Assembly (NCBI GenBank): GCA_947626895.1
Contig: CANQTY010000001.1
Coordinates: 66,477 to 126,135, forward strand
DNA length: 59,659 bases
Direction: 5' to 3'
DNA from: an uncultured Bacilli bacterium
GTDB lineage: Bacteria > Bacillota_I > Bacilli_A > RFN20 > CAG-449
Position 1 is the stretch's first letter. The number at the start of each line of letters is the position of its first letter. Below, piece by piece: positions 30,356 to 39,566 of the stretch. A model generated the notes under the pieces. It worked only from the letters and a program-made list of their open reading frames with translations, was not told the DNA's origin and made no database searches. The translations under genes were made by a program, and so were the position numbers.

Positions 30356-30403
30356 AATAAATCTGAACTTATTTTGTCCAGATTCATTTTACTTTATTTT
30401 TAT

Positions 30404-30680
30404 TTAAAAGAACCTTTTTTCAAGTACTTTTACTATTCCATTTTTAATCGCATCATCATACGAATATTCTTCATACAATAAGCTTTTTGTAGATGAAAGA
30501 TAATCTTCTTCAAAAAATCTTGTATCAATAATGGTTTGTAATAATTCATTGATATTGTATTTAGGATCAGAAACAGGTTTATTGGAAGAATTAGCTTCTT
30601 CTAAACGAACTTGAGTAATTAACTCTTTAAGATAATCATCAAATTCAACATACGGAAATATTTTTATACTCGATTGAGTA
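30404..30680 (-). pseudogene. start-less ORF remnant of unknown family
   Basis: Open minus frame ...YTQSSIKIFPYVEFDDYLKELITQVRLEEANSSNKPVSDPKYNINELLQTIIDTRFFEEDYLSSTKSLLYEEYSYDDAIKNGIVKVLEKRFF* with no in-frame ATG. Confidence 0.35.
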
Positions 30681-30765
30681 TAATTTTTATTAAAATAACA
30701 TATATTATACTTTATCGAGTATACTAAACTAAAAAAGATATTGTAATTATACTACAACGAGTATA
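30665..30765 (+). promoter_or_regulatory. three palindromic operators upstream of hipB
   Basis: TATACTCGATTGAGTATA (30665-30682), TATACTTTATCGAGTATA (30706-30723), TATACTACAACGAGTATA (30748-30765). Confidence 0.85.
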
Positions 30766-30775
30766 AAATAAGTTT

Positions 30776-30988
30776 ATGAACATAATCGGACAATTTATTA
30801 AAGAAAACAGAAAAAAATTAAATCTTACACAAAAAGAGTTTGCCTTACGTTCAGGATTAGGAATTCATTTTGTACGTGATTTAGAACAAGGAAAAGAAAC
30901 TCTTCGTCTTGATAAGGTAAATCAAGCTCTCGCAATGTTTGGAATGACTGCTGTTCCAGGAAGGATGAAACATGGCAATGAAGAATGA
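30776..30988 (+). CDS. hipB: HipB-like XRE-family HTH antitoxin
   Basis: IGQFIKENRKKLNLTQKEFALRSGLGIHFVRDLEQGKETLRLDKVNQALAMFGM. Confidence 0.88.
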   Translation: MNIIGQFIKENRKKLNLTQKEFALRSGLGIHFVRDLEQGKETLRLDKVNQALAMFGMTAVPGRMKHGNEE

Positions 30989-31313
30989 CACGTATCGAGA
31001 AGCATATGTTTATATAAGAAATGAGTTTTGCGGTATTTTAAAGGAAACAGATGAAGGCTATTCTTTTTGTTATGACAAAGAATATTTAAAGAGAGAAAAT
31101 TCTCTTCCTATAAGCCTTACTCTTCCCTTACAAAAAGATGAATATAAATCTACAACTCTTTTTCCCTTTTTTGATGGACTAATCCCAGAGGGATGGATAT
31201 TGGATGTAGTCACTCATAATTGGAAAATTAAATATAAAGATCGATTTGGATTACTACTTGTTTCTTGTAGTGATCCTATCGGAGTTGTTTCACTAAAGGG
31301 AGAGAATAAATGA
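30972..31313 (+). CDS. hipS: HipS-like protein (stand-alone HipA N-terminal subdomain)
   Basis: AYVYIRNEFCGILKE...SLPISLTLPLQ...FPFFDGLIPEGWILD...DRFGLLLVSCSDPIGVVSL, Couple_hipA pattern. Confidence 0.85.
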   Translation: MAMKNDTYREAYVYIRNEFCGILKETDEGYSFCYDKEYLKRENSLPISLTLPLQKDEYKSTTLFPFFDGLIPEGWILDVVTHNWKIKYKDRFGLLLVSCSDPIGVVSLKGENK

Positions 31314-32272
31314 TGAAATGTCTTTGTTGTAATCAAATAATAGATGCAAATGCTAGTGAATATGAACGTCAAAATCATTGGCATTTAAAATGTATCCATA
31401 ATTTTTTTAATACAAATTTTTTACCTGAATTATACATTAATGAAACGACTTTAGAAGAAATCGCAAAAAGTTATATCAATCAAGGCTATACAATCCCTGG
31501 TGTGCAAAAGAAGTTGTCCTTACACTTAACCGAAGAAAAAAAGCCTAGACTAACTTTAGTAGATTACCCGACTGGATATATTTTAAAGCCCCAAACAGAA
31601 AAATATGCTTCTCTTCCTGAAGCAGAATTTCTCGTAATGAGTATAGCAAAAGAAATCGGAATTAAAGTCGTCCCTTTTGGGTTAATTAAGACAAAAGATG
31701 GTTTAGCATATATTACAAGAAGAATTGATCGTATAAAAAATAAAAATGGATATGATTTTTTAGCCATGGAAGATTTTTGTCAATTAGATTTACGCTTAAC
31801 CGAAGATAAATATAAAGGATCTTATGAACGATGTGCAAAAATCATCAAAAAATATTCTTCCTATATTCAATTTGATTTATCTGAATTGTTTTTAAGACTT
31901 TTATTTTGTTTTGTAATTGGTAATTCTGATATGCATTTAAAAAATTTCTCTTTAATTGAAATAAGTCCAAAATCCTTTACGTTTTCTTTATCTAGTGCTT
32001 ACGATTTACTTCCTGTTAATGCGATATTAAAAGAAGATCCTGATGAATTTGCTCTTGCCTTAAATGGTAAAAAATCTCATCTAACAAAAAATGATTTTAT
32101 CACCTATGGAGAACATATTGGTTTAAATTTAAAAACGATTTCAAATATGATTCAATTAATTATTAGTAAGAAAGATTTATTTCTTATGATGTGTGAAGAA
32201 TCTTATTTACCTTCATCTTTAAAAGAAGATTTAAAAGAACTCATCATTAATAGAATCCATAGACTACTTTAA
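31310..32272 (+). CDS. hipT: HipT-like Ser/Thr kinase (HipA C-terminal kinase)
   Basis: GVQKKLSLHL, GYILKPQ, LPEAEFLVMSIAKEIGI, YITRRIDR, VIGNSDMHLKNFSL, LSSAYDLLPV; N-terminal CLCC...H..C cluster. Confidence 0.9.
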   Translation: MMKCLCCNQIIDANASEYERQNHWHLKCIHNFFNTNFLPELYINETTLEEIAKSYINQGYTIPGVQKKLSLHLTEEKKPRLTLVDYPTGYILKPQTEKYASLPEAEFLVMSIAKEIGIKVVPFGLIKTKDGLAYITRRIDRIKNKNGYDFLAMEDFCQLDLRLTEDKYKGSYERCAKIIKKYSSYIQFDLSELFLRLLFCFVIGNSDMHLKNFSLIEISPKSFTFSLSSAYDLLPVNAILKEDPDEFALALNGKKSHLTKNDFITYGEHIGLNLKTISNMIQLIISKKDLFLMMCEESYLPSSLKEDLKELIINRIHRLL

Positions 32273-32293
32273 AACCACGCTTTCACGTGGTTT
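32272..32293. terminator. bidirectional intrinsic terminator
   Basis: AAACCACG-CTTTCA-CGTGGTTT. Confidence 0.65.
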
Positions 32294-32300
32294 AGATTCA

Positions 32301-32492
32301 TTAAGAGTTTGATTTTTTTGAGGAACTTCTTTGGTTTCTTTTAGAACGACTTTTATTTCTTCCTTTAAATTCACTTGAGGTTTCTTCATCACGATTGTTA
32401 GGATTTGTAATCGTTTCTAAAGTTTTCATGTTCTTCGCACGTTGGTTTGTTTTACATTGCTTTGAATTTTGATTATTTCGACAAAATGACAT
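32301..32492 (-). CDS. small basic hypothetical protein (~63 aa)
   Basis: MSFCRNNQNSKQCKTNQRAKN...; SD AAGGTGG upstream of the inner ATG; low-complexity K/R/S/N. Confidence 0.4.
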   Translation of the reverse strand: MSFCRNNQNSKQCKTNQRAKNMKTLETITNPNNRDEETSSEFKGRNKSRSKRNQRSSSKKSNS

Positions 32493-32546
32493 ATTTTTCA
32501 CCACCTTACAAGGTTATTCTACCCTATAGGGATGAAATTATTCTTT

Positions 32547-33731
32547 TTAAAAGAAAGATGAATCTTCTTCTTCACTAATCACGATAGTTTCTTTATTTTC
32601 TACGCATTCATTTACTAAAGTTTCATAATCAAATGCACTTTCAATTTGCTCAATTTTGTCCATATGGGGTGCAGTTGTAACATTCCTTGGTTCAAAAATT
32701 GTACAACAATCTTCATAAGGACGAATGGAAATATCATAGGTATGAATCTTTTTAGCTATATCAATAATTTCTACTTTATCTAACACACTTAAAGGACGAA
32801 TAACGGGTAAAGAACATACACTTTCAATGCGATTAATCGATACCATTGTTTGGGAAGCAACTTGACCAATCGATTCTCCGTTTCCTATCACTAAGCATTT
32901 GCGCTTATTTGCTAGCCTCTCGCTAATGCGATACATCATCCTTCGCATGATAGTAATGGCATAACTAGGACCAGCATAGCGATAAATTTCTTCTTGTAAC
33001 TTCGTAAAGGGAATAATATGAAGGATGATTTTCCCTTGATAAAAAGATAGTACTTTAAGGATGTCTTTAATTTTCGTGATCACTGCTTCAGAAGTATATG
33101 GAGGGGCAGCAAAATGAATACATTCAATTTGGATTCCCCTTCTTAACATCTTATAGCACGCGACAGGGGAATCAATTCCACCTGAAAGCATCATCATCGC
33201 CTTTCCTTGCATACCTAAAGGATATCCGCCTAAACCTTGGATATCATTTGTATAGATATACGTAAAATCTTCACGTATTGTAAGGGACACCAAAACATCA
33301 GGGTTATGAACATCTACTTTATAATCACTATGACTTAAAATATATCCTGCGATGTGTCGATTGATTTCATCACTAACCATAGGAAAAGTTTTATCTACGC
33401 GTTTTGCTCTAATTTTAAAAGTCTTTTTATTTTCTTTTAAAAGAAGATTTAAGGCAAATTCTTTCATTTTTTCAAGATTATTATCAATCCGATATACATA
33501 AGAAAAAGAAGATAATCCTGATACATTTTGTAAAACGGAAGATACTTCATTTAAATTTTCATCATTTAAATGAATATAGATATGATCTCTTTTTACTTCA
33601 TAAGTTAAAGAATCATATTTTATTAACATTCTTTTAATGTTTCTTGCTAAACAATCGATAAAATCTTTTTTATTTTTTCCTTTGGTCGATAATTCTCCAT
33701 ATCGTACCATAATCATGACATCGTTATTCAT
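32547..33731 (-). CDS. thiI: tRNA 4-thiouridine synthase ThiI
   Basis: THUMP region plus GKAMMMLSGGIDSPVACYKMLRRG; EDCCTIFEP. Confidence 0.96.
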   Translation of the reverse strand: MNNDVMIMVRYGELSTKGKNKKDFIDCLARNIKRMLIKYDSLTYEVKRDHIYIHLNDENLNEVSSVLQNVSGLSSFSYVYRIDNNLEKMKEFALNLLLKENKKTFKIRAKRVDKTFPMVSDEINRHIAGYILSHSDYKVDVHNPDVLVSLTIREDFTYIYTNDIQGLGGYPLGMQGKAMMMLSGGIDSPVACYKMLRRGIQIECIHFAAPPYTSEAVITKIKDILKVLSFYQGKIILHIIPFTKLQEEIYRYAGPSYAITIMRRMMYRISERLANKRKCLVIGNGESIGQVASQTMVSINRIESVCSLPVIRPLSVLDKVEIIDIAKKIHTYDISIRPYEDCCTIFEPRNVTTAPHMDKIEQIESAFDYETLVNECVENKETIVISEEEDSSFF

Positions 33732-33741
33732 AATACTCCTT

Positions 33742-34863
33742 CTAGCGAATCTTATTTAAAATTTGCTCTAGTTTTTCTAAGAAGATATCTACTTCTTCAC
33801 TTGTGGATTCATCACTAAATGATACTCTTAATGCATTTTGTGCTTCTTTTTCTTCAATACCCATCGCTAATAAGACATAAGAAGCAGAGCTTTTTTTAGA
33901 TGAACAGGCACTTTTTGTAGAAACAAAAATCTCTTCTTTAGATAATGCCTCGACAACAACACTTGCTTTTTTAAAAACGGAAAAGTTAATGATATAAGGG
34001 GAGCAAGCTGGTGTTGAATGAATTTTAATTCCTGAAATTTTATTTAAGCCTTGAATCAATCTATTTCTTAAAGCATCAATTTTTTCATAGTTTTCTTTTA
34101 AATTACTTAACGCAAGGCGTAAGGTTTTAGCAGCACTTACATTTAAAGGTACATTATCTGTCCCAGAACGATAACCAAATTCTTGACCTCCACCTGAAAA
34201 TAAGGGTTCTAAATCAATTGGATTTCTTTTTAAAAGAATCCCTGATCCTTTAAATCCATGAAGTTTATGTAAAGATAATGAAGCTAAATCGACATATTCT
34301 AAAGATAAAGGAATTTTTCCAATCGCTTGAGTAATATCACTATGAAAGAAGATTTTAGGATATCTTTTTAATTCTTTTCCTATTTCTTCAATAGGATTCA
34401 TTGCTCCTACCTCATTATTTACTGCCATAATAGAAACTAAAATCGTATCTTCTCTTATGGCATTTAATACCATTTCTTTAGTTACACTTCCATCAGGTAA
34501 AACATCTAAATAAGTGACAACAAATCCTTTCTTTTCTAATTGACGAAAAGCTTCTAGAACAGAAGCATGTTCTACTTTTGTAGTGATTAAATGCTTCCCT
34601 CGATTTTGATACATATAACTTACCCCTTTGATGGCTAAGTTATTCGATTCTGTTGCTCCAGAAGTAAAAATCACTTCCTGTTCATTAAATCCTAGTAAAT
34701 CCCCAATTTGTTTTCTAGCTTTTTCTTCAAATTCTTGGCTTTTTAAGCCCCATCCATGAGTAGAACTTGGATTACCAAAATACGTTTTAACAAAGGTTAA
34801 ATAAGGTGTTAATATCTCCTCTTTTATAGGAGTGGTCGCAGCATTATCAAAGTAAATCGTAAT
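33742..34863 (-). CDS. nifZ: cysteine desulfurase (NifS/IscS family; NifZ by context), non-canonical start
   Basis: Frame continues upstream of the track ORF (34674): ITIYFDNAATTPIKEEILTPYLTFVKTYFGNPSSTHGWG...; TAG stop just upstream; no ATG/GTG/TTG available. Confidence 0.9.
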   Translation of the reverse strand: MTIYFDNAATTPIKEEILTPYLTFVKTYFGNPSSTHGWGLKSQEFEEKARKQIGDLLGFNEQEVIFTSGATESNNLAIKGVSYMYQNRGKHLITTKVEHASVLEAFRQLEKKGFVVTYLDVLPDGSVTKEMVLNAIREDTILVSIMAVNNEVGAMNPIEEIGKELKRYPKIFFHSDITQAIGKIPLSLEYVDLASLSLHKLHGFKGSGILLKRNPIDLEPLFSGGGQEFGYRSGTDNVPLNVSAAKTLRLALSNLKENYEKIDALRNRLIQGLNKISGIKIHSTPACSPYIINFSVFKKASVVVEALSKEEIFVSTKSACSSKKSSASYVLLAMGIEEKEAQNALRVSFSDESTSEEVDIFLEKLEQILNKIR

Positions 34864-34908
34864 TATCCCTCCCTTCTACTCTATGAAAATATTTTCTTTT
34901 TAAATAGG

Positions 34909-36603
34909 TCAATCGTTTGATGTTGGATTCATTTTTAATTCAATGGAGACTGCTTCATCTAATGTTGTTACAAAATCCCCTTCTAAGAATGCATCCTCTG
35001 CACGAGTGAGAGCTTGACGAACATCCGAAAAAGCTTGACGATATCGATTTGCATAAACTACAGCATCTTCTGCTTCGTGGAGCTTGGCGTTTTGAGAGTT
35101 TACTTCGTCAACTAAACGAATTTCAATCTCTTCTGCTTTACTGACTTCAATATTGATGGCTTCAACATTAATTGGACGAGTTTTAATTAGCATTCCTATG
35201 CTTTCTAAATGTCCATAACACTCACTAATTTCATTTTTTAAAGTTGCACTATAATGCGGAACATTCATCTCTAATAAAGTCTTTTCTAGTCTTTTTAAAG
35301 AGACAAATTTTTCATTTAAAAAGACAAAGGCTTTTTCTGAATCTGCTTTTAAAGATTTTAAATAAGTATCAAAATCACTTAATAGTGTTAAAATCTTTTC
35401 AATTTCTCCTTGAACATCTTTTAATTTAGAAACGATGATTGTATAGGGTTGCATATAAGAAATCATCAAGTAACGTTCCAGTTCTGTTGACATCTTTTCT
35501 AAAGTAGAAATATCATTTTGTAATTCACTTAAGGAATCAAAATATTTTTCTTGTACCCAATAAATCTTTTTATATTCTGGAAGAACTTTTTTCAAATTCA
35601 TAAAGCGCTTTTTGATATTGAATTCATCTTGTGTCGCTTTTTTATTATTCTCATCAAAATAGAGTTTTGCTTCAACTTCTTCATTAAAGGCTTTCTTTAA
35701 ATTTTCTAAAATATGTTCTAACTCATCAATTTGTTTATCGGCATTTTTATAAATAAAACGCATGAGTTGTCGTTTAATTTCTTCCATTCGTTTTTGTACT
35801 TGATCAAGAGTGACATTCACTTTTAAATGATGTAAAGGATATTTTTCTTTTTCTAGCAAAAGATGTTGTTCTTGTAATTCATTCATCCTTTGGGGAAGAA
35901 TATAAGATAAACGTGAACATAAAGAAGGAAGTTTTTCAAAACCTAATTCGACTTCTTTAAGAATTTTATCAATATCTTTTAATTTTGAAGAAGCTTCTTC
36001 ATAATGCGCGCTAGAGGAGGACTTTTCAAATTCTTCAAATTGATTTTCAATGAGTTCAAAAACTTTTTGAATAGCTCCATCCATCAAAGATAATTCCTCT
36101 TTATGTGCTAAATAATATTCTTTTGCTTCACGAAAACGTCTTTGATAAGGAATTGCTTCATTATGACAAGCATCATCTTTTAATAAATAAGGATTCATCT
36201 TATCTTCTAAAGATACAATGGCTTTTTGATACGCTTCATAACAATTATTCGCATCAATTAAAGCGAGTTTAATTTGCTTTTTTTTATGTCCTTTTAATTC
36301 GTTGACTTTTTTCGCTTTCGCAAGTAAATCCTTTTCATATGTGTTAACTAAAGTATCCTTTTGTGTTCTAAAATCTTCATAAATTGGGACAAAATCAGAA
36401 TTTTGTTGAGAAATAAAATAAAAACGATGAACCATCGTGGCAACATTTTCTTGAACATATTTACATAATTCTTCTGCTTTCCTTTCAATATCAGATACAG
36501 AATCATTAAAATGCTTTTTTGAAATTAAAATGAATATCAAAATAATAATGGCTATTAAAATAACCACCAAAATAGGTACAAGAATAAGAACTAATGGATT
36601 CAT
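34909..36603 (-). CDS. ezrA: EzrA-like septation ring formation regulator
   Basis: N-terminal TM then long coiled coil with EzrA-like repeats; adjacent to nifZ-thiI as in Bacillus. Confidence 0.8.
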   Translation of the reverse strand: MNPLVLILVPILVVILIAIIILIFILISKKHFNDSVSDIERKAEELCKYVQENVATMVHRFYFISQQNSDFVPIYEDFRTQKDTLVNTYEKDLLAKAKKVNELKGHKKKQIKLALIDANNCYEAYQKAIVSLEDKMNPYLLKDDACHNEAIPYQRRFREAKEYYLAHKEELSLMDGAIQKVFELIENQFEEFEKSSSSAHYEEASSKLKDIDKILKEVELGFEKLPSLCSRLSYILPQRMNELQEQHLLLEKEKYPLHHLKVNVTLDQVQKRMEEIKRQLMRFIYKNADKQIDELEHILENLKKAFNEEVEAKLYFDENNKKATQDEFNIKKRFMNLKKVLPEYKKIYWVQEKYFDSLSELQNDISTLEKMSTELERYLMISYMQPYTIIVSKLKDVQGEIEKILTLLSDFDTYLKSLKADSEKAFVFLNEKFVSLKRLEKTLLEMNVPHYSATLKNEISECYGHLESIGMLIKTRPINVEAINIEVSKAEEIEIRLVDEVNSQNAKLHEAEDAVVYANRYRQAFSDVRQALTRAEDAFLEGDFVTTLDEAVSIELKMNPTSND

Positions 36604-36712
36604 TTTTTCACTCCTTTCCTCAACAAGTTTCTGTTTAAAGTATAACTTTTTTTCTTTATAAAGAAAAGAGCTTTTAAAAGAAGATTTTTTAAGGTAAAAC
36701 TAGGCGATAAAA

Positions 36713-36919
36713 TTATCTTTTTGCCTCGTAACCTGCTTCTTTAATTTTTGCAATTACTTCATCAACATTCATTTCATCTTCATAATCAATAGTGACATTC
36801 TTTTTTTCTAAAGAAGCTTCTGCATTTTTAACCCCATTCACAGATTTTGCGGCATTTTCCACATGCATTTTGCAATGAGCGCACATCATTCCTTCCACAT
36901 TTAAGATTATCGTTTTCAT
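36713..36919 (-). other. candidate internally initiated CopZ-like chaperone ORF nested in copA 3' end
   Basis: MKTIILNVEGMMCAHCKMHVENAAKSVNGVK... with AAGGAGG (36928-36934) 8 nt upstream of the ATG. Confidence 0.6.
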
Positions 36920-39187
36920 AGAATTTTCCTCCTTATTTTCTATAATATTTTCTTCTATATTCTTCATCCTTTTTGGATGATATAAATAAAGTGTTAAAGC
37001 CGTGCATACGACAAATAAGCTAGAACAAGACATAGCAAAGCTTGCTATCATTGGATTTAATTCAATACCAAAACTCGGATAAAATACTCCAGATGCTAAA
37101 ATTATACCAATTAAATTATAAATAAATGCCCAAAATAAGCCGACTAAAATCGTATGATACACGCGCTTTGATAAAGTAATGACATTATATACATCCATCA
37201 AATCATCTCTTAATAAGATAATATCACTAGAATCAAGCGCAATATCACTACCTCTTCCTAAAGCAATACCTAAATCTGCGCCCATAAGGGCAGGTGCATC
37301 ATTAACTCCATCTCCGACCATTGCTACTACATCTTTTTCATTACGTTTTAAAGATTTAATAGTTTCCATTTTATCTTTCGGTAGGACATTTGCTTTTACT
37401 TCGTCAATATGAACTTCACTTGCAATTTTTTGTGCTGTATCTAAATTATCTCCAGTAAGCATTACCACACGGATTCCAAGTTTTTTTAAATACTCTATGG
37501 CCATTAAAGAAGTCTTTTTAACCTCATCTTTTAAAGCAATAATAGCAAGTAATCTATGATCTTTTAAAAACACTAAAGTCGTCTTTCCTTCTTTCATAAG
37601 TTCTTCCATTTTGGGATTTTTTTCTTGTAATAAACGACTATTTCCTATTTCGTAAAGATGATTATCAATAATCCCTGAAATTCCCTCGCCTTCTTTTGAA
37701 GAAAACTCCTGTACTACTTTTAAAGTTGCTTTCTTTAAAGAAGTGTAATTTACTAAGGATTCCGCTAAGGGATGCTCAGATAAAGATTCTAAAGAATAAA
37801 TACTCATTAATATCTCATCTTCATTTCCATAAGTTATTAAATCTGTAACCTCTAAAGCACCTTTAGTTAATGTACCCGTCTTATCAAAAACAATAGTATT
37901 AATATGGTGGGCCTTTTCTAAAATCTCTGCATTTTTAATTAATAAGCCCGATTCTGCTCCCTTACCTGTTCCCACCATAATGGCTAAAGGCGTTGCTAGT
38001 CCTAAAGCACAAGGACAAGCAATGACTAAAGTAGAAATAGCAAAATTAAAGGCTCTTTCAAAAGGATATCCCATAAAGAAGAAGGTAAAAAATGAAATTA
38101 AAGCAATCACTAATATTGCAGGAACAAAATAGAAAGAAAATTTATCAACCATATGAGAAATTGGTGCTTTAGAATCGGACGCTTCACTTACCAAGCGAAT
38201 AATCGTTGCAAAAGAAGTATCTTCTCCAACTTTTGTTGCTTTCATTTGTACATAACCTGAACTTACTAATGATGAAGCCATAACTTCATCGCCTTCTTTT
38301 TTATAGATAGGTAAATTTTCTCCAGTTAAATTTGCCTGATTAAAGGAGGCACTTCCATAGATAATTATTCCATCAACAGGTACAGCATCTCCTTTTTTTA
38401 AGATGATAATATCATCTAATTTAACATCTTCGATAGGAACAATAACTTCTTTATTATCTTTTAATAAACATGCTGTTTTAGGTGCTAAATCCATCAATTT
38501 GCTAAGCGCGGATGTCGTTTTCTTTTTTGATAATTTTTCTAAATATTTACCTAAACTAACTAAAGTTAAAATCATTCCCGCGGATTCAAAATATAAATTA
38601 TCATGATAATTCATCACGATATCCATATGATTAAAACCTAAGCCATAACTAATCATATAAATAGCAAAGATACCATAAATTAAAGAAGCCGTTGCACCTA
38701 AGGCAATTAAAGAATCCATATTCGGGGCTAAATGAAATAACTTTTTATATCCAGAAATAAAATATCTTCGATAAATAAATACAATAGGTAAAACGAAAAT
38801 AAATTGACTAAAGGCAAAGGCTAATGCTCCTTCATGTCCATTCATAAAAAAGGGTAAAGGTAAACCTACCATATGTCCCATAGAAACATACATCAATAAA
38901 AGCAAAAAGATAAAAGAGATAATCAAGCGAATCAATTCGCTTTTTGTATCATCTTCAATTTTTGTTTCTTGAGAAGTTGATGGCAAATAAGCTTCATAAC
39001 CTACTTTTGATACAGCCTTCATGATTTCTTGATCATTAACGACATTTTCATCATATTCAACCATCATCGAATTCGACATTAAACTAACATGAACATTTTT
39101 TGTTCCTGTTAGTCCTTCAACTGCTTTTTGTACATGGCTTTGACAAGAAGCACAAGTCATGCCCTTCACTAAGAATTTCTTTTTCAT
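36713..39187 (-). CDS. copA: Cu-translocating P-type ATPase CopA with N- and C-terminal HMA domains
   Basis: GMTCASC, CPCALGLATP, DKTGTLT, MVGDGVNDAPAL, C-terminal GMMCAHC. Confidence 0.96.
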   Translation of the reverse strand: MKKKFLVKGMTCASCQSHVQKAVEGLTGTKNVHVSLMSNSMMVEYDENVVNDQEIMKAVSKVGYEAYLPSTSQETKIEDDTKSELIRLIISFIFLLLLMYVSMGHMVGLPLPFFMNGHEGALAFAFSQFIFVLPIVFIYRRYFISGYKKLFHLAPNMDSLIALGATASLIYGIFAIYMISYGLGFNHMDIVMNYHDNLYFESAGMILTLVSLGKYLEKLSKKKTTSALSKLMDLAPKTACLLKDNKEVIVPIEDVKLDDIIILKKGDAVPVDGIIIYGSASFNQANLTGENLPIYKKEGDEVMASSLVSSGYVQMKATKVGEDTSFATIIRLVSEASDSKAPISHMVDKFSFYFVPAILVIALISFFTFFFMGYPFERAFNFAISTLVIACPCALGLATPLAIMVGTGKGAESGLLIKNAEILEKAHHINTIVFDKTGTLTKGALEVTDLITYGNEDEILMSIYSLESLSEHPLAESLVNYTSLKKATLKVVQEFSSKEGEGISGIIDNHLYEIGNSRLLQEKNPKMEELMKEGKTTLVFLKDHRLLAIIALKDEVKKTSLMAIEYLKKLGIRVVMLTGDNLDTAQKIASEVHIDEVKANVLPKDKMETIKSLKRNEKDVVAMVGDGVNDAPALMGADLGIALGRGSDIALDSSDIILLRDDLMDVYNVITLSKRVYHTILVGLFWAFIYNLIGIILASGVFYPSFGIELNPMIASFAMSCSSLFVVCTALTLYLYHPKRMKNIEENIIENKEENSMKTIILNVEGMMCAHCKMHVENAAKSVNGVKNAEASLEKKNVTIDYEDEMNVDEVIAKIKEAGYEAKR

Positions 39188-39193
39188 ATTGTA

Positions 39194-39493
39194 CTATTGA
39201 AACTTTTTAAATAATTCGACAATTTCATCTACACTATCGAGTTTTCCATTTTGGATATCATTCACTAAACAAGTGTGCATGTGATCATCTAAAATTTTAT
39301 TTGCTAAACTTTTAATGGCTTTATCTACCGCGGATAATTGAATTAAAACATCATCACAATAACGATCTTCCTCGATCATTTTGGCAATCCCTTTTACCTG
39401 GCCAGCAATTTTATTTAGGCGAGAAATGAAGTTTTTCTTATCTTCTTCCTCTCTTTTTTTAGTTCTAAAACATTCTTTACTCATAAATTTCAC
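39194..39493 (-). CDS. csoR: CsoR-family copper-sensing repressor
   Basis: SRLNKIAGQVKGIAKMIEEDRYCDDVLIQLSAVDKAIKSLANKILDDHMHTCL, with C-H-C ligands. Confidence 0.92.
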   Translation of the reverse strand: MKFMSKECFRTKKREEEDKKNFISRLNKIAGQVKGIAKMIEEDRYCDDVLIQLSAVDKAIKSLANKILDDHMHTCLVNDIQNGKLDSVDEIVELFKKFQ

Positions 39494-39502
39494 CTCGAAG
39501 AC

Positions 39503-39531
39503 ATTGTATACCCTATATAGGTATATGTCAA
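39503..39531 (-). promoter_or_regulatory. csoR-copA promoter with CsoR-like operator in spacer
   Basis: Minus TTGACA-17 nt-TACAAT; TATACCTATATAGGGTATA (39507-39525) fills the spacer. Confidence 0.8.
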
Positions 39532-39566
39532 TAGATGAATTTTATGCATAAAAGAGTTAATTTACT

